Program-made: the position numbers and the translations under genes
DNA from: JACOTK01 sp963743945
GTDB taxonomy: Bacteria; Actinomycetota; Acidimicrobiia; Acidimicrobiales; CADCSY01
Length of the DNA: 64,000 nt
Assembly: GCA_963743945.1 (NCBI GenBank)
Contig: CAVURO010000007.1
Span: 8,817-72,816, forward strand
Direction of reading: 5' to 3'
Part shown: in pieces, positions 7,911-16,838 of the stretch
How the letters are laid out: each line of letters opens with the position of its first letter
How positions within the stretch are numbered: the stretch's first letter is position 1
Notes under the pieces: generated by a model
Databases searched by the model: none
The model's input: only the letters and a program-made list of their open reading frames with translations
What the model was told of the DNA's origin: nothing

Positions 7911-9022
7911 GGTTGCGCCAACGCCAACACCCACGCGGCAAGCTCGTCGGCTGCATGGGGGCGGGCAACGGCGCGGAGGCCTCGCTGCATCGCCCGAAGC
8001 GCCGTCGGGTTCGCGAGTCGCTCCTCGATGACGGGCCCGACGACCCGGGGGAGCGCCTCGTCGTCTCGAATCATGATGGCCCCGCCTTCGTCCACCAGGG
8101 TCTGGGCGTTCACTGCCTGGTGATCATAGGGCGCATGCGGGTAGGGGACGAGGATGGCCGGCAGCCCTACCACCGCCAGTTCGGCGATCGTGCCGGCGCC
8201 GGCACGGCAGATGGCGAAGTCGGCGGCGGCGTAGGCATGGTCCATGCGCTCGATGTAGCGCGTGAGCTCGACAACGCCTGCTCCGCCGTTGGCCGCGAGC
8301 TCGGCGGCAACGGCCTCCTCGTGAGCGGTGCCGGCCTTGAGCAGGATGCGAACGTCACGTCGGTCGCGCCATCGTTCGGCGAGACCGACGGCCAGGCGAT
8401 TGAGCGAAGCGGCGCCCTGGCTCCCGCCGTTCACCATCACCATCCTCACGTCGTCGGAAAGTCCGAAGGCGGCCCGGGCCTCGGGTCGTACCCTCGATCG
8501 ATCGAAGTTGCTCAGGGTCTCGTCAAGCGGCATTCCCACGGTGCGAGTCGTCACCCTCGGCGAGAACGATCGCCTGGCCTGGTGGAACGCGAGGGCCACG
8601 TTGGGAGTGAACCGGGCTGCAAGGAGGTTCGCACGTCCGGGTATGGCGCCGGACTCGTGGATCAGACCCGGCACCCGAGCCGGCCTCGCTGCCAGCATGA
8701 GCGGGACGGCGGCATAGCCACCCATTCCCACCGCTACGGAGGCCCCGGTGTCGCGCAGGATCCTCCAGGCCTGAGCCGTCGAGCGGACGAGGGCCGGCGG
8801 AAGGCGCAGCGCGAACCGTCCGGCAAATGGAACCATGTCGACGAGCGCCAATTCCCAACCGGCATCGGGGATGATCCTGGTCTCCAGGCCGCGAGGCGTT
8901 CCGACGAAGACCAGTCCGGCATCCGGTTGGGCCCTCCGGATGGCGGCAGCGAGTGCCAAGCCCGGATAGATGTGGCCGCCGGTGCCGCCGGCGGCGATGA
9001 CGATGGAGGGAGGAGTTGGCAT
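7907..9022 (-). CDS. murG: MurG, lipid II-forming GlcNAc transferase
   Basis: Peripheral membrane glycosyltransferase that adds GlcNAc to lipid I, giving lipid II. It has 371 residues in two Rossmann domains: AAGGTGGHIYPGLAL at the N-terminus binds the lipid phosphate, and the C-terminal NGGSQGA and CRAGAGTIAELAVVG motifs bind UDP-GlcNAc. It is in its usual dcw neighbourhood but on the minus strand, divergent from murC, and leads an operon with two nucleotide-sugar genes. The ATG at 9022 directly precedes the conserved PSIVIAAGGTGG. Confidence 0.94.
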   Translation of the reverse strand: MPTPPSIVIAAGGTGGHIYPGLALAAAIRRAQPDAGLVFVGTPRGLETRIIPDAGWELALVDMVPFAGRFALRLPPALVRSTAQAWRILRDTGASVAVGMGGYAAVPLMLAARPARVPGLIHESGAIPGRANLLAARFTPNVALAFHQARRSFSPRVTTRTVGMPLDETLSNFDRSRVRPEARAAFGLSDDVRMVMVNGGSQGAASLNRLAVGLAERWRDRRDVRILLKAGTAHEEAVAAELAANGGAGVVELTRYIERMDHAYAAADFAICRAGAGTIAELAVVGLPAILVPYPHAPYDHQAVNAQTLVDEGGAIMIRDDEALPRVVGPVIEERLANPTALRAMQRGLRAVARPHAADELAAWVLALAQP

Positions 9023-9101
9023 GGTCAGGGCAGTTTGGTGTCCGACTCGGCGCGCCGCAAGCGGCACCGGGCCTGCCGGGTTGCAGGGGTAGGATTTGCC
9101 C

Positions 9102-9139
9102 GTCGCCCATGGCCCATCCGGTCGCCCCTGGCCCATCCG
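9102..9139 (+). repeat. 19-bp tandem duplication at the murC start
   Basis: Two adjacent copies of GTCGCCCATGGCCCATCCG, the second with CTG instead of ATG. The ATG in copy one (9109) is out of the murC frame, whereas the CTG in copy two (9128) is in frame. A TAGGAT box at 9090-9095 could be a promoter element just upstream. Confidence 0.9.
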
Positions 9140-10597
9140 AACGAGGAAGCGCTCATTTCCCCACCGCTTGATCTTTCCCAACCACGACGCATCCACGTCA
9201 TCGGCGTCGGGGGTTCGGGAATGAGTGCCATCGCGACGGTCCTCACGGCGATGGGCCATGTCGTCTCCGGGAGCGATATGCGTGCCTCCCCGGTCCTGGA
9301 TCGCCTCAAGGCCCGGGGTCTGGCGGTCTCCTCGGGGCACGAGGCGGCCAACGTGGCCGACGTTGACCTGGTGGTCCTGTCGACGGCCGTTCCCTTGGAC
9401 AATCCCGAGGTCGTGGCGGCCGAGCATCACGGGATCCGAGTGCTTCGACGGGCGGAGATCCTGGCGGGGATCTGTGCGACACGGCCGACCATCGCGGTGG
9501 CCGGCACCCACGGGAAGACCACCACGACCGCTCTGTTGGCCGTGGCGCTCGGGGAAGGTGGCGTGGGGTCCTCCTTCATCGTCGGAGGCGAGGTCCACGG
9601 CCTCGGTGGGGGTGGCGCGTGGGGGGCCGACGGCTGGTTTGCGGTGGAGGCCGACGAGAGTGATGGCACGTTCCTCGAGTTGGCGGCAGACGCGGTGATC
9701 GTCACCAATGTCGAGCCCGATCACCTTGACCACTACGGGAGCTTTGCCGCCCTGCGAAAGGCGTTCGCCATGTTCCTGGCGGAGGCACCCGGGCCTCGCG
9801 TGGTCTGTGTGGACGACCCGGTTGCAGCGGAGCTCGTCGCGGAGTTGGGCCCGGACAAGCCCTGTCTCACCTATGGCACCTCTGCGTCGGCCGGATACCG
9901 GATGGTTGATGTCGAGCTCGCGCGAAACGGGGTGGCCTTCACCCTCGAACACGGATCGAGCGAACGCATGGCGAAGGCGATCGGCCGCTTTCACCTTCCC
10001 CTTCCCGGCATGCACAACGCCCGCAATGCAGCGGGCGCCGCAGTTGCGGCACTCGCGTTGGGGTCCTCCGTGGAGGCGATCGCCCGTTCGTTCGCCGGCT
10101 TCTCCGGCGTGGCGCGTCGATTCGAGCAACGCGGGGAGGTCGCCGGCATCAGCTTCGTCGACGACTACGCGCACCTCCCGACCGAGGTTTCGGCGGCATT
10201 GGCAGCGGCTCGATCCGGTGGTTGGCGCCGCGTCGTGTGCGTGTTCCAACCGCATCGCTACACTCGCACCGCCGCGCTGTCGGGTGATTTCGCATCGGCC
10301 TTCGGTGAAGCCGATCAGCTGATCGTCACCGAGATCTACGCCGCTGGTCAACAACCCATTCCCGGGGTCTCGGGCAAGTTGATCGCCGACGCCGTGTCTG
10401 CCTGGGCACATGAACATGGGTCGGGCCCCGATGTCGCGTGGATCCCCGACCGGGAGGACGTACGCCGGTACCTCACCTCTGAGCTCCGGGCAGGCGATCT
10501 CTGCCTGACCCTCGGCGCAGGTGATCTCACCACCTTGCCCGATGAGCTGATCGAACATGTCGAGCGGACCCATGACGCAACGACCGAACAGTCCTGA
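9128..10597 (+). CDS. murC: MurC, UDP-MurNAc:L-alanine ligase (start codon unclear)
   Basis: First Mur ligase; it adds L-alanine to UDP-MurNAc. Motifs are IHVIGVGGSGMSAIA (UDP binding), AGTHGKTTTTALL (P-loop), VEADESDGT and the C-terminal FQPHRYTRT. There is no ATG, GTG or TTG between a GTG at 9038, which would overlap the divergent promoter and add 30 odd residues, and the Rossmann motif. Candidates are the CTG at 9128 inside the second duplication copy, or an ATT at 9155 that follows GAGGAAG by five bases. I take 9128 as the left limit. The end overlaps murB. Confidence 0.92.
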   Translation: MAHPNEEALISPPLDLSQPRRIHVIGVGGSGMSAIATVLTAMGHVVSGSDMRASPVLDRLKARGLAVSSGHEAANVADVDLVVLSTAVPLDNPEVVAAEHHGIRVLRRAEILAGICATRPTIAVAGTHGKTTTTALLAVALGEGGVGSSFIVGGEVHGLGGGGAWGADGWFAVEADESDGTFLELAADAVIVTNVEPDHLDHYGSFAALRKAFAMFLAEAPGPRVVCVDDPVAAELVAELGPDKPCLTYGTSASAGYRMVDVELARNGVAFTLEHGSSERMAKAIGRFHLPLPGMHNARNAAGAAVAALALGSSVEAIARSFAGFSGVARRFEQRGEVAGISFVDDYAHLPTEVSAALAAARSGGWRRVVCVFQPHRYTRTAALSGDFASAFGEADQLIVTEIYAAGQQPIPGVSGKLIADAVSAWAHEHGSGPDVAWIPDREDVRRYLTSELRAGDLCLTLGAGDLTTLPDELIEHVERTHDATTEQS

Positions 10598-11543
10598 GAC
10601 CTCTCTCGTCGAGGCAGCGATGTCGCTTGGTGGTCGGGCGCGTCATGACGAGCCACTCGGCACGCTCACGACGTATCGGGTGGGGGGCACCGCTGCGCTG
10701 TTCATGACCATCGACGCCATCGACGACCTTGCGCTGGTTGCCCGTGTCATGGGTGCCTCGGAGGTTCCCGTGCTGGTCGTGGGGCGAGGCTCGAACATGC
10801 TCGTTGCCGACAGCGGCTTCGAGGGTCTGGCGATCATGCTGGGTGACCGCTTCGCCGGCATCGAGGTGGTCGACGCGACCGATGGATCTCTCGTTGAGGT
10901 TCATGCCGGTGGAGCGGTTCCCCTGCCGGTCCTCGCCCGGCGTTGTGCCGCAGAGGGCCTCCGTGGTCTGGAGTGGGCTGTGGGGGTTCCGGGTTCGGTC
11001 GGTGGCGCCGTGCGCATGAACGCCGGCGGTCATGGCTCGGAGATGGCGAACGTGTTGCGCAGGGTCCACCTCTTCGATCTCGCCCGCGGCGATGATGAGA
11101 GCATGCCCGCCGATGAGCTCGGACTTGGCTATCGCCACTCCAATCTGTCGACGACAAAGGTCGTCGTCGGGGCGACCTTTGTCCTGTCGCCCGGCGATGC
11201 CGAAGCATCGGCACGGGAATTGGCCGAGGTCGTTCGGTGGCGCCGCGAACACCAGCCCGGTGGTCAGAACGCGGGTTCGGTCTTCACCAACCCCCCGGGC
11301 GACTCGGCAGGCCGTCTCGTGGACGCAGCCGGCTGCAAAGGGTTGCGCATCGGATCAGCCGAGGTCTCGCGGAAGCATGCCAACTTCATCCAGGCGGATC
11401 CGAACGGTTCCGCTTCGGATGTGGCCTCGCTGATCGTGGAGGTCCGCAGACGGGTCGAGGCGGCGACAGGGGTGCGCCTTCATCCGGAGGTGCATCCGGT
11501 CGGATTTCCGGCCGACGTCGTGGCGCGGATGTCCGGCGATTGA
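10557..11543 (+). CDS. murB: MurB, UDP-N-acetylenolpyruvylglucosamine reductase
   Basis: FAD-dependent enzyme that reduces UDP-GlcNAc-enolpyruvate to UDP-MurNAc in the cytoplasm. Visible elements are TTYRVGGTA, the FAD-binding GRGSNMLVAD, GVPGSVGGAV, the NAGSVFTNP serine motif that supplies the catalytic proton, and the C-terminal glutamate in HPEVHPVG. It looks like a type II MurB, without the extra tyrosine loop of E. coli type I. It overlaps the end of murC by 41 bases from the ATG at 10557, or 26 from the ATG at 10572. Tight overlap indicates co-translation. Confidence 0.94.
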   Translation: MSSGPMTQRPNSPETSLVEAAMSLGGRARHDEPLGTLTTYRVGGTAALFMTIDAIDDLALVARVMGASEVPVLVVGRGSNMLVADSGFEGLAIMLGDRFAGIEVVDATDGSLVEVHAGGAVPLPVLARRCAAEGLRGLEWAVGVPGSVGGAVRMNAGGHGSEMANVLRRVHLFDLARGDDESMPADELGLGYRHSNLSTTKVVVGATFVLSPGDAEASARELAEVVRWRREHQPGGQNAGSVFTNPPGDSAGRLVDAAGCKGLRIGSAEVSRKHANFIQADPNGSASDVASLIVEVRRRVEAATGVRLHPEVHPVGFPADVVARMSGD

Positions 11544-11551
11544 GCGGACCC

Positions 11552-12383
11552 ATGTCATCGACCTCGGGTAGACCACTCGGTATGGCGAAGCCGGCCATCG
11601 ATCCTCGCCTCAACGCCCGCCGGGTCGAGGTGTTGCGTTCGCAGGGTCGCCGCCGTCTTCGGGTGATGGGCTCGCTGGGCGGTGTGGCGAGCCTTGGCCG
11701 TCGCAGCATGGGGTCTGGTCCAGTCCCCACTGCTCGACATCGATCACGTCAGGGTTCGACCTCTGGTGGAGGCGTCGCCGAACCTGCACGTGGAGGCACG
11801 AACCATCGAGCAGGCATCGGGGCTCCGGCGCGGCGACCCGCTGTTCAACCGTGATCTGTCGGCGGTTCGTCGCAGGGTGCTCGATGTTCCATGGGTGGCC
11901 GACGTCGAGGTGACCCGGGAGTGGCCCGGAACGGTTGTGATAAGCGTCGGTGAGCGGGTTCCGATGGTGGTGGTCCCGAAGACGGGGCAGGGATGGATGT
12001 TGGTTGACCGGGAGGGACGTGCTCTCGAGGCGGTACGCGATGTACCGGCGGGCATCGTTCCGGTCGGGGGCGTGAAACCTGTTGACGAGCCGGGTCGGGT
12101 GTTGGGCTCGGATGGGAGAGGAGCGCTTGCGCTCGTCGGTGCGATTCCTGTCGGCCTGCGACCGCAGGTCATCCGGATCGACGTGGCAGCGGACGGATCT
12201 CTTGCGGCATTCCTCCGACTGGTGGACGGTGAGGACGAGGTTGAGGTCCGCTTCGGCCCTCCGGTTGATCTGGAGGTGAAGGCGCTCGACCTGGCAACGT
12301 TGCTGGCCGATGTCGAGATCCGGGGGGTGGCGGTTGTGGACGTCCGTGTGCCGGGAACCCCGGTGGTCGTACGTCGGCCTTGA
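11552..12383 (+). CDS. ftsQ: FtsQ, divisome POTRA protein, with an apparent frameshift
   Basis: Single-pass divisome scaffold with a POTRA domain outside the membrane. The cytoplasmic tail (IDPRLNARRVEVLRSQGRRR, typical of actinobacterial FtsQ) lies in one frame starting at the ATG at 11552. The transmembrane and POTRA parts (WGLVQSPLLDIDHVRV onward) are in another frame beginning near 11667-11682. The switch needs a +1 shift around the GGGCTCGCTGGGCGGTGTGG stretch. As written, only a protein from the GTG at 11682 is uninterrupted, without the cytoplasmic tail. A one-base sequence error is the simplest explanation for an essential gene. Confidence 0.85.
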
Positions 12384-12415
12384 GCCCTGGGGCGCTCCGG
12401 CCCGACACAAGTGTC

Positions 12416-12445
12416 TTGACCCTCACCTCATCGTGAGGTTACGGT
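12416..12445 (+). promoter_or_regulatory. Putative ftsZ promoter with inverted repeat in the spacer
   Basis: TTGACC at 12416-12421 and TACGGT at 12440-12445 are 18 bases apart, a sigma-70-like pair. The spacer contains CCTCAC and GTGAGG as inverted arms, which a regulator could bind. A leader of about 70 bases follows, with an AT-rich stretch and CTCTA/TAGAG arms. Confidence 0.5.
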
Positions 12446-12519
12446 ATGGACCACTACGAGAGCTTTACATAACTCTAAACCTGTACTAGAGGTAGAGGTC
12501 CCAACCCCGAGGAGTGGTC

Positions 12520-13599
12520 ATGGTCGGCAATCCACAGAACTATCTGGCAGTCATCAAGGTCGTCGGTATCGGCGGTGGCGGCGTCAACGCGGTCAACCGG
12601 ATGATCGATGCGGGACTGAAGGGTGTGGAGTTCATCGGCATCAACACCGATGCGCAGGCGCTGCTCATGAGTGACGCCGAGCTCAAGCTCGACATCGGAC
12701 AGGAAGTGACCCGTGGTCTCGGCGCCGGCAGCGACCCCGAGGTCGGCCGCATGGCAGCCGAGGACCATCGGGCGGAGATCGAGGCAGCGCTCCAAGGCGC
12801 CGACATGGTCTTCATCACCGCCGGCAAGGGAGGTGGAACCGGAACCGGTGGTGCCCCGGTCGTTGCCGAGATCGCCAAGAGCATCGGCGCTCTCACCATC
12901 GGGGTCGTGACCCGCCCCTTCTCCTTCGAGGGTCGTCGTCGCTCGGTGCAGGCCGATCACGGCATCCAGAACCTCAAGGAAAAGGTCGACACGCTGATCG
13001 TCATTCCGAACGACCGCCTCCTCACGGTCTCGAACGAGAAGACCTCGATGCTCAATGCCTTCAAGGCGGCCGACGAGGTTCTGCTCCAGGGAGTCCAGGG
13101 CATCACCGAGCTCATCACCACGCCCGGCCTGATCAACACCGACTTTGCCGACGTGAAGATGATTCTCACCAACGCTGGATCGGCTCTCATGGGAATCGGC
13201 AACGGCTCAGGCGAAGGGCGCGCGGTCAGCGCTGCTCGTGCGGCGATCTCCAGCCCTCTCCTCGAAGCCTCCATCGAGGGAGCCCGAGGAATCCTGCTCT
13301 CCATCACCGGCGGCAGCGACATGGGCTTGTTCGAGGTGAACGAAGCGGCAGAGATCATCCACGGCGTGGCGCATCCCGATGCGAACATCATCTTCGGTGC
13401 CGTGATCGACGATGCCATGGGCGACGAGGTTCGCGTCACGGTCATCGCCGCCGGTTTCGACCGCTGGGACGAGAGCCGAGGGCGATCGGCCGGCAGAGGT
13501 GAGGCCGACATGTTGGATCTCTCCGACGGCAAGGATCTCTTCGGTGACGGACTCGATCTCAATGACGATGAGTTCGACGTCCCCTCGTTCCTGAAGTAG
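12520..13599 (+). CDS. ftsZ: FtsZ, tubulin-like division GTPase
   Basis: Forms the Z-ring. It has 359 residues with the tubulin signature GKGGGTGTGGAP, the N-terminal GIGGGGVNAVNRM, the T7 region, a short linker and the C-terminal peptide DEFDVPSFLK that binds partners such as SepF. The ATG at 12520 is preferred because GAGGAG ends five bases before it; a GTG at 12514 would place that site too close. It has its own promoter in the 136-base gap after ftsQ. Confidence 0.98.
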   Translation: MVGNPQNYLAVIKVVGIGGGGVNAVNRMIDAGLKGVEFIGINTDAQALLMSDAELKLDIGQEVTRGLGAGSDPEVGRMAAEDHRAEIEAALQGADMVFITAGKGGGTGTGGAPVVAEIAKSIGALTIGVVTRPFSFEGRRRSVQADHGIQNLKEKVDTLIVIPNDRLLTVSNEKTSMLNAFKAADEVLLQGVQGITELITTPGLINTDFADVKMILTNAGSALMGIGNGSGEGRAVSAARAAISSPLLEASIEGARGILLSITGGSDMGLFEVNEAAEIIHGVAHPDANIIFGAVIDDAMGDEVRVTVIAAGFDRWDESRGRSAGRGEADMLDLSDGKDLFGDGLDLNDDEFDVPSFLK

Positions 13600-13612
13600 G
13601 CAGCCCGGACCG

Positions 13613-14281
13613 ATGTCGCTTGTCGCGCACTACCGCTTCACCGACCGACAGGACGGCGATCTTGCGGTGCGAGGCGAAGGAGTCGATCGTCGACGCTCCG
13701 ACGTGGTGGATCTCCCATGGACCTGGCTCAACCAGGTTCATGGAAGCACGGTGGTGACGGCCGACCGTTCCGGGCAACAGGTCGGAGCGCAGGCGGATGC
13801 AGCGGTGACGGCTCACGCCGGCGTCGCGCTTGCTGTTCAGACGGGTGATTGTCTTCCCATCGCCCTCCTGGCCCCCGGAGCGGTCGGCGTGGTGCACGCA
13901 GGCTGGCGGGGTCTCGCCGCCGGCGTCGTGATGAATGCCGTCGAGGCGTTGCGCAGGCTGAGCAACGGGCCCATCCAGGCGGTGCTGGGACCATGCATCC
14001 ATGCCGAGTGCTACGAGTTCGGAGACGAAGCCCTCGATGCTCTTGCAGGACAGTTCGGTGATGCCGTACGCGGCGTGACCCGGCAGGGTTCACCCGCCTT
14101 CGATCTACCCGCGGCCGCCACGATCGCCTTGTCACGAAGCGGCGTGTTCGCGATCGACGACGTTCGCTGCTGTACCTCGTGTTCGTCCCGTCATTGGTCG
14201 CACCGGGCCCGTGGCGATGTGGGACGCCAGGCGTTGGTTGCGTGGATGGAGGATGACGCCCGTGACGCCCGTGACGCCTGA
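13613..14281 (+). CDS. pgeF: PgeF/YlmD-family peptidoglycan editing factor (laccase domain)
   Basis: Member of the multicopper-polyphenol-oxidase/laccase-domain family, now known as purine nucleoside phosphorylases, with the E. coli member editing UDP-MurNAc-L-Ser. The zinc ligands appear in NQVHGS, TGDCLPI and VVHAGWRG. Its position between ftsZ and yggS is usual in actinobacteria. The C-terminus DARDARDA is produced by a 9-bp tandem repeat (14254-14280) that also forms the start of the next gene. Confidence 0.85.
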   Translation: MSLVAHYRFTDRQDGDLAVRGEGVDRRRSDVVDLPWTWLNQVHGSTVVTADRSGQQVGAQADAAVTAHAGVALAVQTGDCLPIALLAPGAVGVVHAGWRGLAAGVVMNAVEALRRLSNGPIQAVLGPCIHAECYEFGDEALDALAGQFGDAVRGVTRQGSPAFDLPAAATIALSRSGVFAIDDVRCCTSCSSRHWSHRARGDVGRQALVAWMEDDARDARDA

Positions 14282-14996
14282 CTCAACCGGGATCGACCGA
14301 GCGGAGGTCGCGCGGCGGTTGGATCGGATCCGCGACCGTATCGGCGAAGCCGGAGGCGATCCGGAACGAGTGCGCATCGTGGCGGTGACGAAGGGCTTCG
14401 GTCCCGACGCCGTCCGGTCGGCCTTGGACCTGGGTATCACCGACATCGGGGAGAGCTATGCCCAGGAGTTGCTGCAGAAGCTACGAGACCTGGAAGGGGC
14501 CCCGCTCGGCACCGGGAAGCCCGGGTGGTCGCCGACATGGCACTTCATCGGTCGCCTGCAATCCAACAAGGTCAGGCTTCTCGCTCCGGTCATCGCGGTG
14601 TGGCAGAGCATCGATCGCGCGAGCCTCGTGGCCGAGGTGTCCCGCCGGGCACCCGGCGCGCAGGTGCTCATCGAGGTGAACGTCGGTGGCGAGGCGGGAA
14701 AGGGAGGTTGTCAGCCCGCCGATGTGGGAGCGTTGGTCAGTCGGGCGCGGGATTCCGGGCTCGACGTGACGGGCTTGATGACCGTCGCTCCTCGTGGCGC
14801 CGACCATGTCGTGCGCTCCGGGTTTCGGTTGCTCACGAGCCTGGCCGATGTGCAGGGACTGGGGGAGCGCTCCATGGGGATGAGCGGAGACTACGCGACC
14901 GCGGTTCAGGAGGGAGCGACGACCATCCGCCTCGGTGCTGCACTTTTCGGCCCACGCACCGATCCCCGCAAACCGCATCAGGAAATGCGAAACTAG
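14253..14996 (+). CDS. YggS/PLPBP-family pyridoxal-phosphate homeostasis protein
   Basis: Single-domain PLP-binding protein of the alanine-racemase fold that buffers free PLP. The PLP lysine is in VRIVAVTKGF, and WHFIGRLQSNK, GLMTVAP and SMGMSGDY are family signatures. Its start lies inside the pgeF end: ATG 14253, GTG 14262 or GTG 14271 are all in frame and all sit in the 9-bp repeat; GGAGG immediately before the ATG fits the GTG at 14262 better. Neighbours pgeF and sepF are the usual ones. Confidence 0.9.
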   Translation: MTPVTPVTPDSTGIDRAEVARRLDRIRDRIGEAGGDPERVRIVAVTKGFGPDAVRSALDLGITDIGESYAQELLQKLRDLEGAPLGTGKPGWSPTWHFIGRLQSNKVRLLAPVIAVWQSIDRASLVAEVSRRAPGAQVLIEVNVGGEAGKGGCQPADVGALVSRARDSGLDVTGLMTVAPRGADHVVRSGFRLLTSLADVQGLGERSMGMSGDYATAVQEGATTIRLGAALFGPRTDPRKPHQEMRN

Positions 14997-15020
14997 GATC
15001 CACACGAAGGAGATCAGCGA

Positions 15021-15587
15021 ATGTCATCGATGTGGCGACGAGCGATGTTGTATCTCGGGCTTGGACCCGATGAGGAGTACGACTACGACGATTCGGGTTA
15101 CGACGCGGTCTACGAGGAAGGCCCTGACCTCGGTGCCCCCTCGCCGGGCCGCCCACAACAGCGGGGCGTGGCGGAGTCCTCGGGTCCCTCCGTTGTCATG
15201 GGTTCGGTTCGACCATTGACACGTGAGCCCCACCAGCCGGGTCCAGCGGTGGTGGTGACCGCCGGCCCACCGAGTGCGCCCAGGGTGTCGGGCGCTGTGC
15301 GTCCCGTTGCGGCTCCGGTCAATGCCAAGCCTCACACGGTGTGTCCGGATTCGTTCAATGAGGTGCAGGAGATTGCCGACAGGTTCATGGCGGGAACGCC
15401 CGTCATCATGAACCTGCAGGGGGTGGACCGAGATCTCTCGCGTCGTTTCGTCGATTTCGCCAGCGGCATGTGCTACGGCCTGAACGGCCAGATGGAACGA
15501 GTGACCAACCAGGTTTATCTGCTCACGCCCTCCAACGTCGAGGTCTCAACCGAGGATCGCCGCCATTTGCAGGAGCGGAACGCCTAG
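15021..15587 (+). CDS. sepF: SepF, FtsZ membrane anchor
   Basis: Binds the FtsZ C-terminal peptide and anchors it to the membrane, replacing FtsA in actinobacteria. It has an N-terminal amphipathic helix (MSSMWRRAMLYLGLG), an acidic then Pro/Ala-rich linker, and the C-terminal SepF domain with the pattern PVIMNLQGVDRDLSRRFVDF and the glycine-rich dimer region. AAGGAGATCAGCGA gives a clear ribosome binding site before the ATG. Confidence 0.95.
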   Translation: MSSMWRRAMLYLGLGPDEEYDYDDSGYDAVYEEGPDLGAPSPGRPQQRGVAESSGPSVVMGSVRPLTREPHQPGPAVVVTAGPPSAPRVSGAVRPVAAPVNAKPHTVCPDSFNEVQEIADRFMAGTPVIMNLQGVDRDLSRRFVDFASGMCYGLNGQMERVTNQVYLLTPSNVEVSTEDRRHLQERNA

Positions 15588-15605
15588 ACCGGTAGGTTGT
15601 GGGGC

Positions 15606-15869
15606 ATGGGCCGAATTCTCTGCACACTGACCGATCTCTTCACCATCTGCATGTTCGCGCGGATCGTTCTGAGCTGGTTTCCACTCGAGTCGGGGGGCCT
15701 TGCCGCCCAGGCTGCCTCGGCGCTCTACAGCGTGACCGAGCCTGTGCTGGGCCCGATCCGTCGCATGCTGCCGCCCATCGGGGTCGGTGGGATGGGGTTT
15801 GACCTTTCGCCGATGATCGTGCTGCTTCTGTTGAACTTCCTGATCAAGCCCATCGTCTGCGGTTTGTAG
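15606..15869 (+). CDS. YggT-family small membrane protein
   Basis: An 87-residue protein with two hydrophobic hairpins; RIVLSWFP, GPIRRMLPP and FDLSPMIVLLLLNFL are typical YggT features. It sits between sepF and divIVA as in many actinobacteria, where a role in division or envelope is presumed but not defined. A TAGGTT box at 15593-15598 lies seven bases before the ATG, suggesting a leaderless transcript. Confidence 0.88.
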   Translation: MGRILCTLTDLFTICMFARIVLSWFPLESGGLAAQAASALYSVTEPVLGPIRRMLPPIGVGGMGFDLSPMIVLLLLNFLIKPIVCGL

Positions 15870-15914
15870 CCGGAGTACCGCTCCCTTGGGACCGAGCCGG
15901 TTAAGATCGCGCTC

Positions 15915-16838
15915 ATGGACGTCTCGCCGCAACTTCTTCGTGAGGTCGAGTTTCGTGAGCAGTGGCGTGGTTACAGCCCCGATGAGGTCGACGAGTTCCT
16001 CGAGCGCCTCGCTGTGGCCGTCGAGGCTCTCCAGAACCAGCTGCGGGACGCGATGCGCCGCGTCGATCTGGCGGAGCGACGCGCCGGCGAGAAGGAGGAC
16101 AGCGGCGATGAGCTTCGTCGCACGCTGGTGTTGGCGCAGCGCACCGCCGACGCAGCGGTTGAGGAAGCACGAAGGCAGGCGGAGGACTTGGTCGCTGACG
16201 CCCAGGAACGCGCCGCAACGATCATCGACGATGCAGATCGTCACGCCGACGAGGTGCTCGGCGCTCTTGTCGAACATCGAGCCATGCTCGAGGACGACGT
16301 CGAGGGTCTGAATGCGTATGTCCTGCAGTACCGCAAACGCCTCCAGCGTGAGTTGCGCGAAGGTCTGAGTTGGTTGGAACGGTCCGGGCGCCTGGAGGCC
16401 GGCCCGTTGCCGGAGCTGAGCGACCTTTCCGTGCTGCCGGCGCTCCGGTCGACTGATTCCCGCGACGACGCCTACCAGGAGGAGTTCGCACCAGAGAACC
16501 TCGCGGGCATCGCGAACGAGTCGGTGGCCGGCACCGAGGACGTTGTTCGTTTTGACGATACGGCTGCCTACGACATGTCCGCGCACATGGGTGCTGCCGA
16601 TGACACCGGCCCACACCAGATCCTGTCGGAGTCGACGACGGCCGGTTCCGGCGAGGTCGACGACGAGGACGAGGACGACGGACGGGATCCCTTCCTTGCC
16701 GAGTTACGACGTGCGGTGACCGAGGCGGAACCGCTTGGCCCGCGCGATCGGGAGCCGGTTCGGGACGCGGGGAAGTTCCTTGATGACGACCTCTACGACG
16801 AGGGATTTTCCTCCCGATTTCGCCGCCGTCGCTCCTGA
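15915..16838 (+). CDS. divIVA: DivIVA/Wag31-like polar coiled-coil protein
   Basis: The N-terminal domain (VEFREQWRGYSPDEVDEFLERL) is the DivIVA membrane-curvature module, followed by a long heptad-rich coiled coil (about residues 30-155) and an acidic, probably disordered tail that ends in FRRRRS. In actinobacteria such proteins organise polar growth or septal wall synthesis. The tail has two very acidic patches (DDEDEDDGRD, DDDLYDEG). TAAGAT at 15902-15907 lies seven bases before the ATG. Confidence 0.9.
   Translation: MDVSPQLLREVEFREQWRGYSPDEVDEFLERLAVAVEALQNQLRDAMRRVDLAERRAGEKEDSGDELRRTLVLAQRTADAAVEEARRQAEDLVADAQERAATIIDDADRHADEVLGALVEHRAMLEDDVEGLNAYVLQYRKRLQRELREGLSWLERSGRLEAGPLPELSDLSVLPALRSTDSRDDAYQEEFAPENLAGIANESVAGTEDVVRFDDTAAYDMSAHMGAADDTGPHQILSESTTAGSGEVDDEDEDDGRDPFLAELRRAVTEAEPLGPRDREPVRDAGKFLDDDLYDEGFSSRFRRRRS

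Noticed and set aside
7913..9127. Forward extension of the murC frame across murG
   Set aside because: It is antisense to murG and has no MurC features before the Rossmann motif.
7907..10573. Minus-strand frame of 888 codons running from murG through murC
   Set aside because: Only the last 371 codons are MurG; the rest is antisense to murC.
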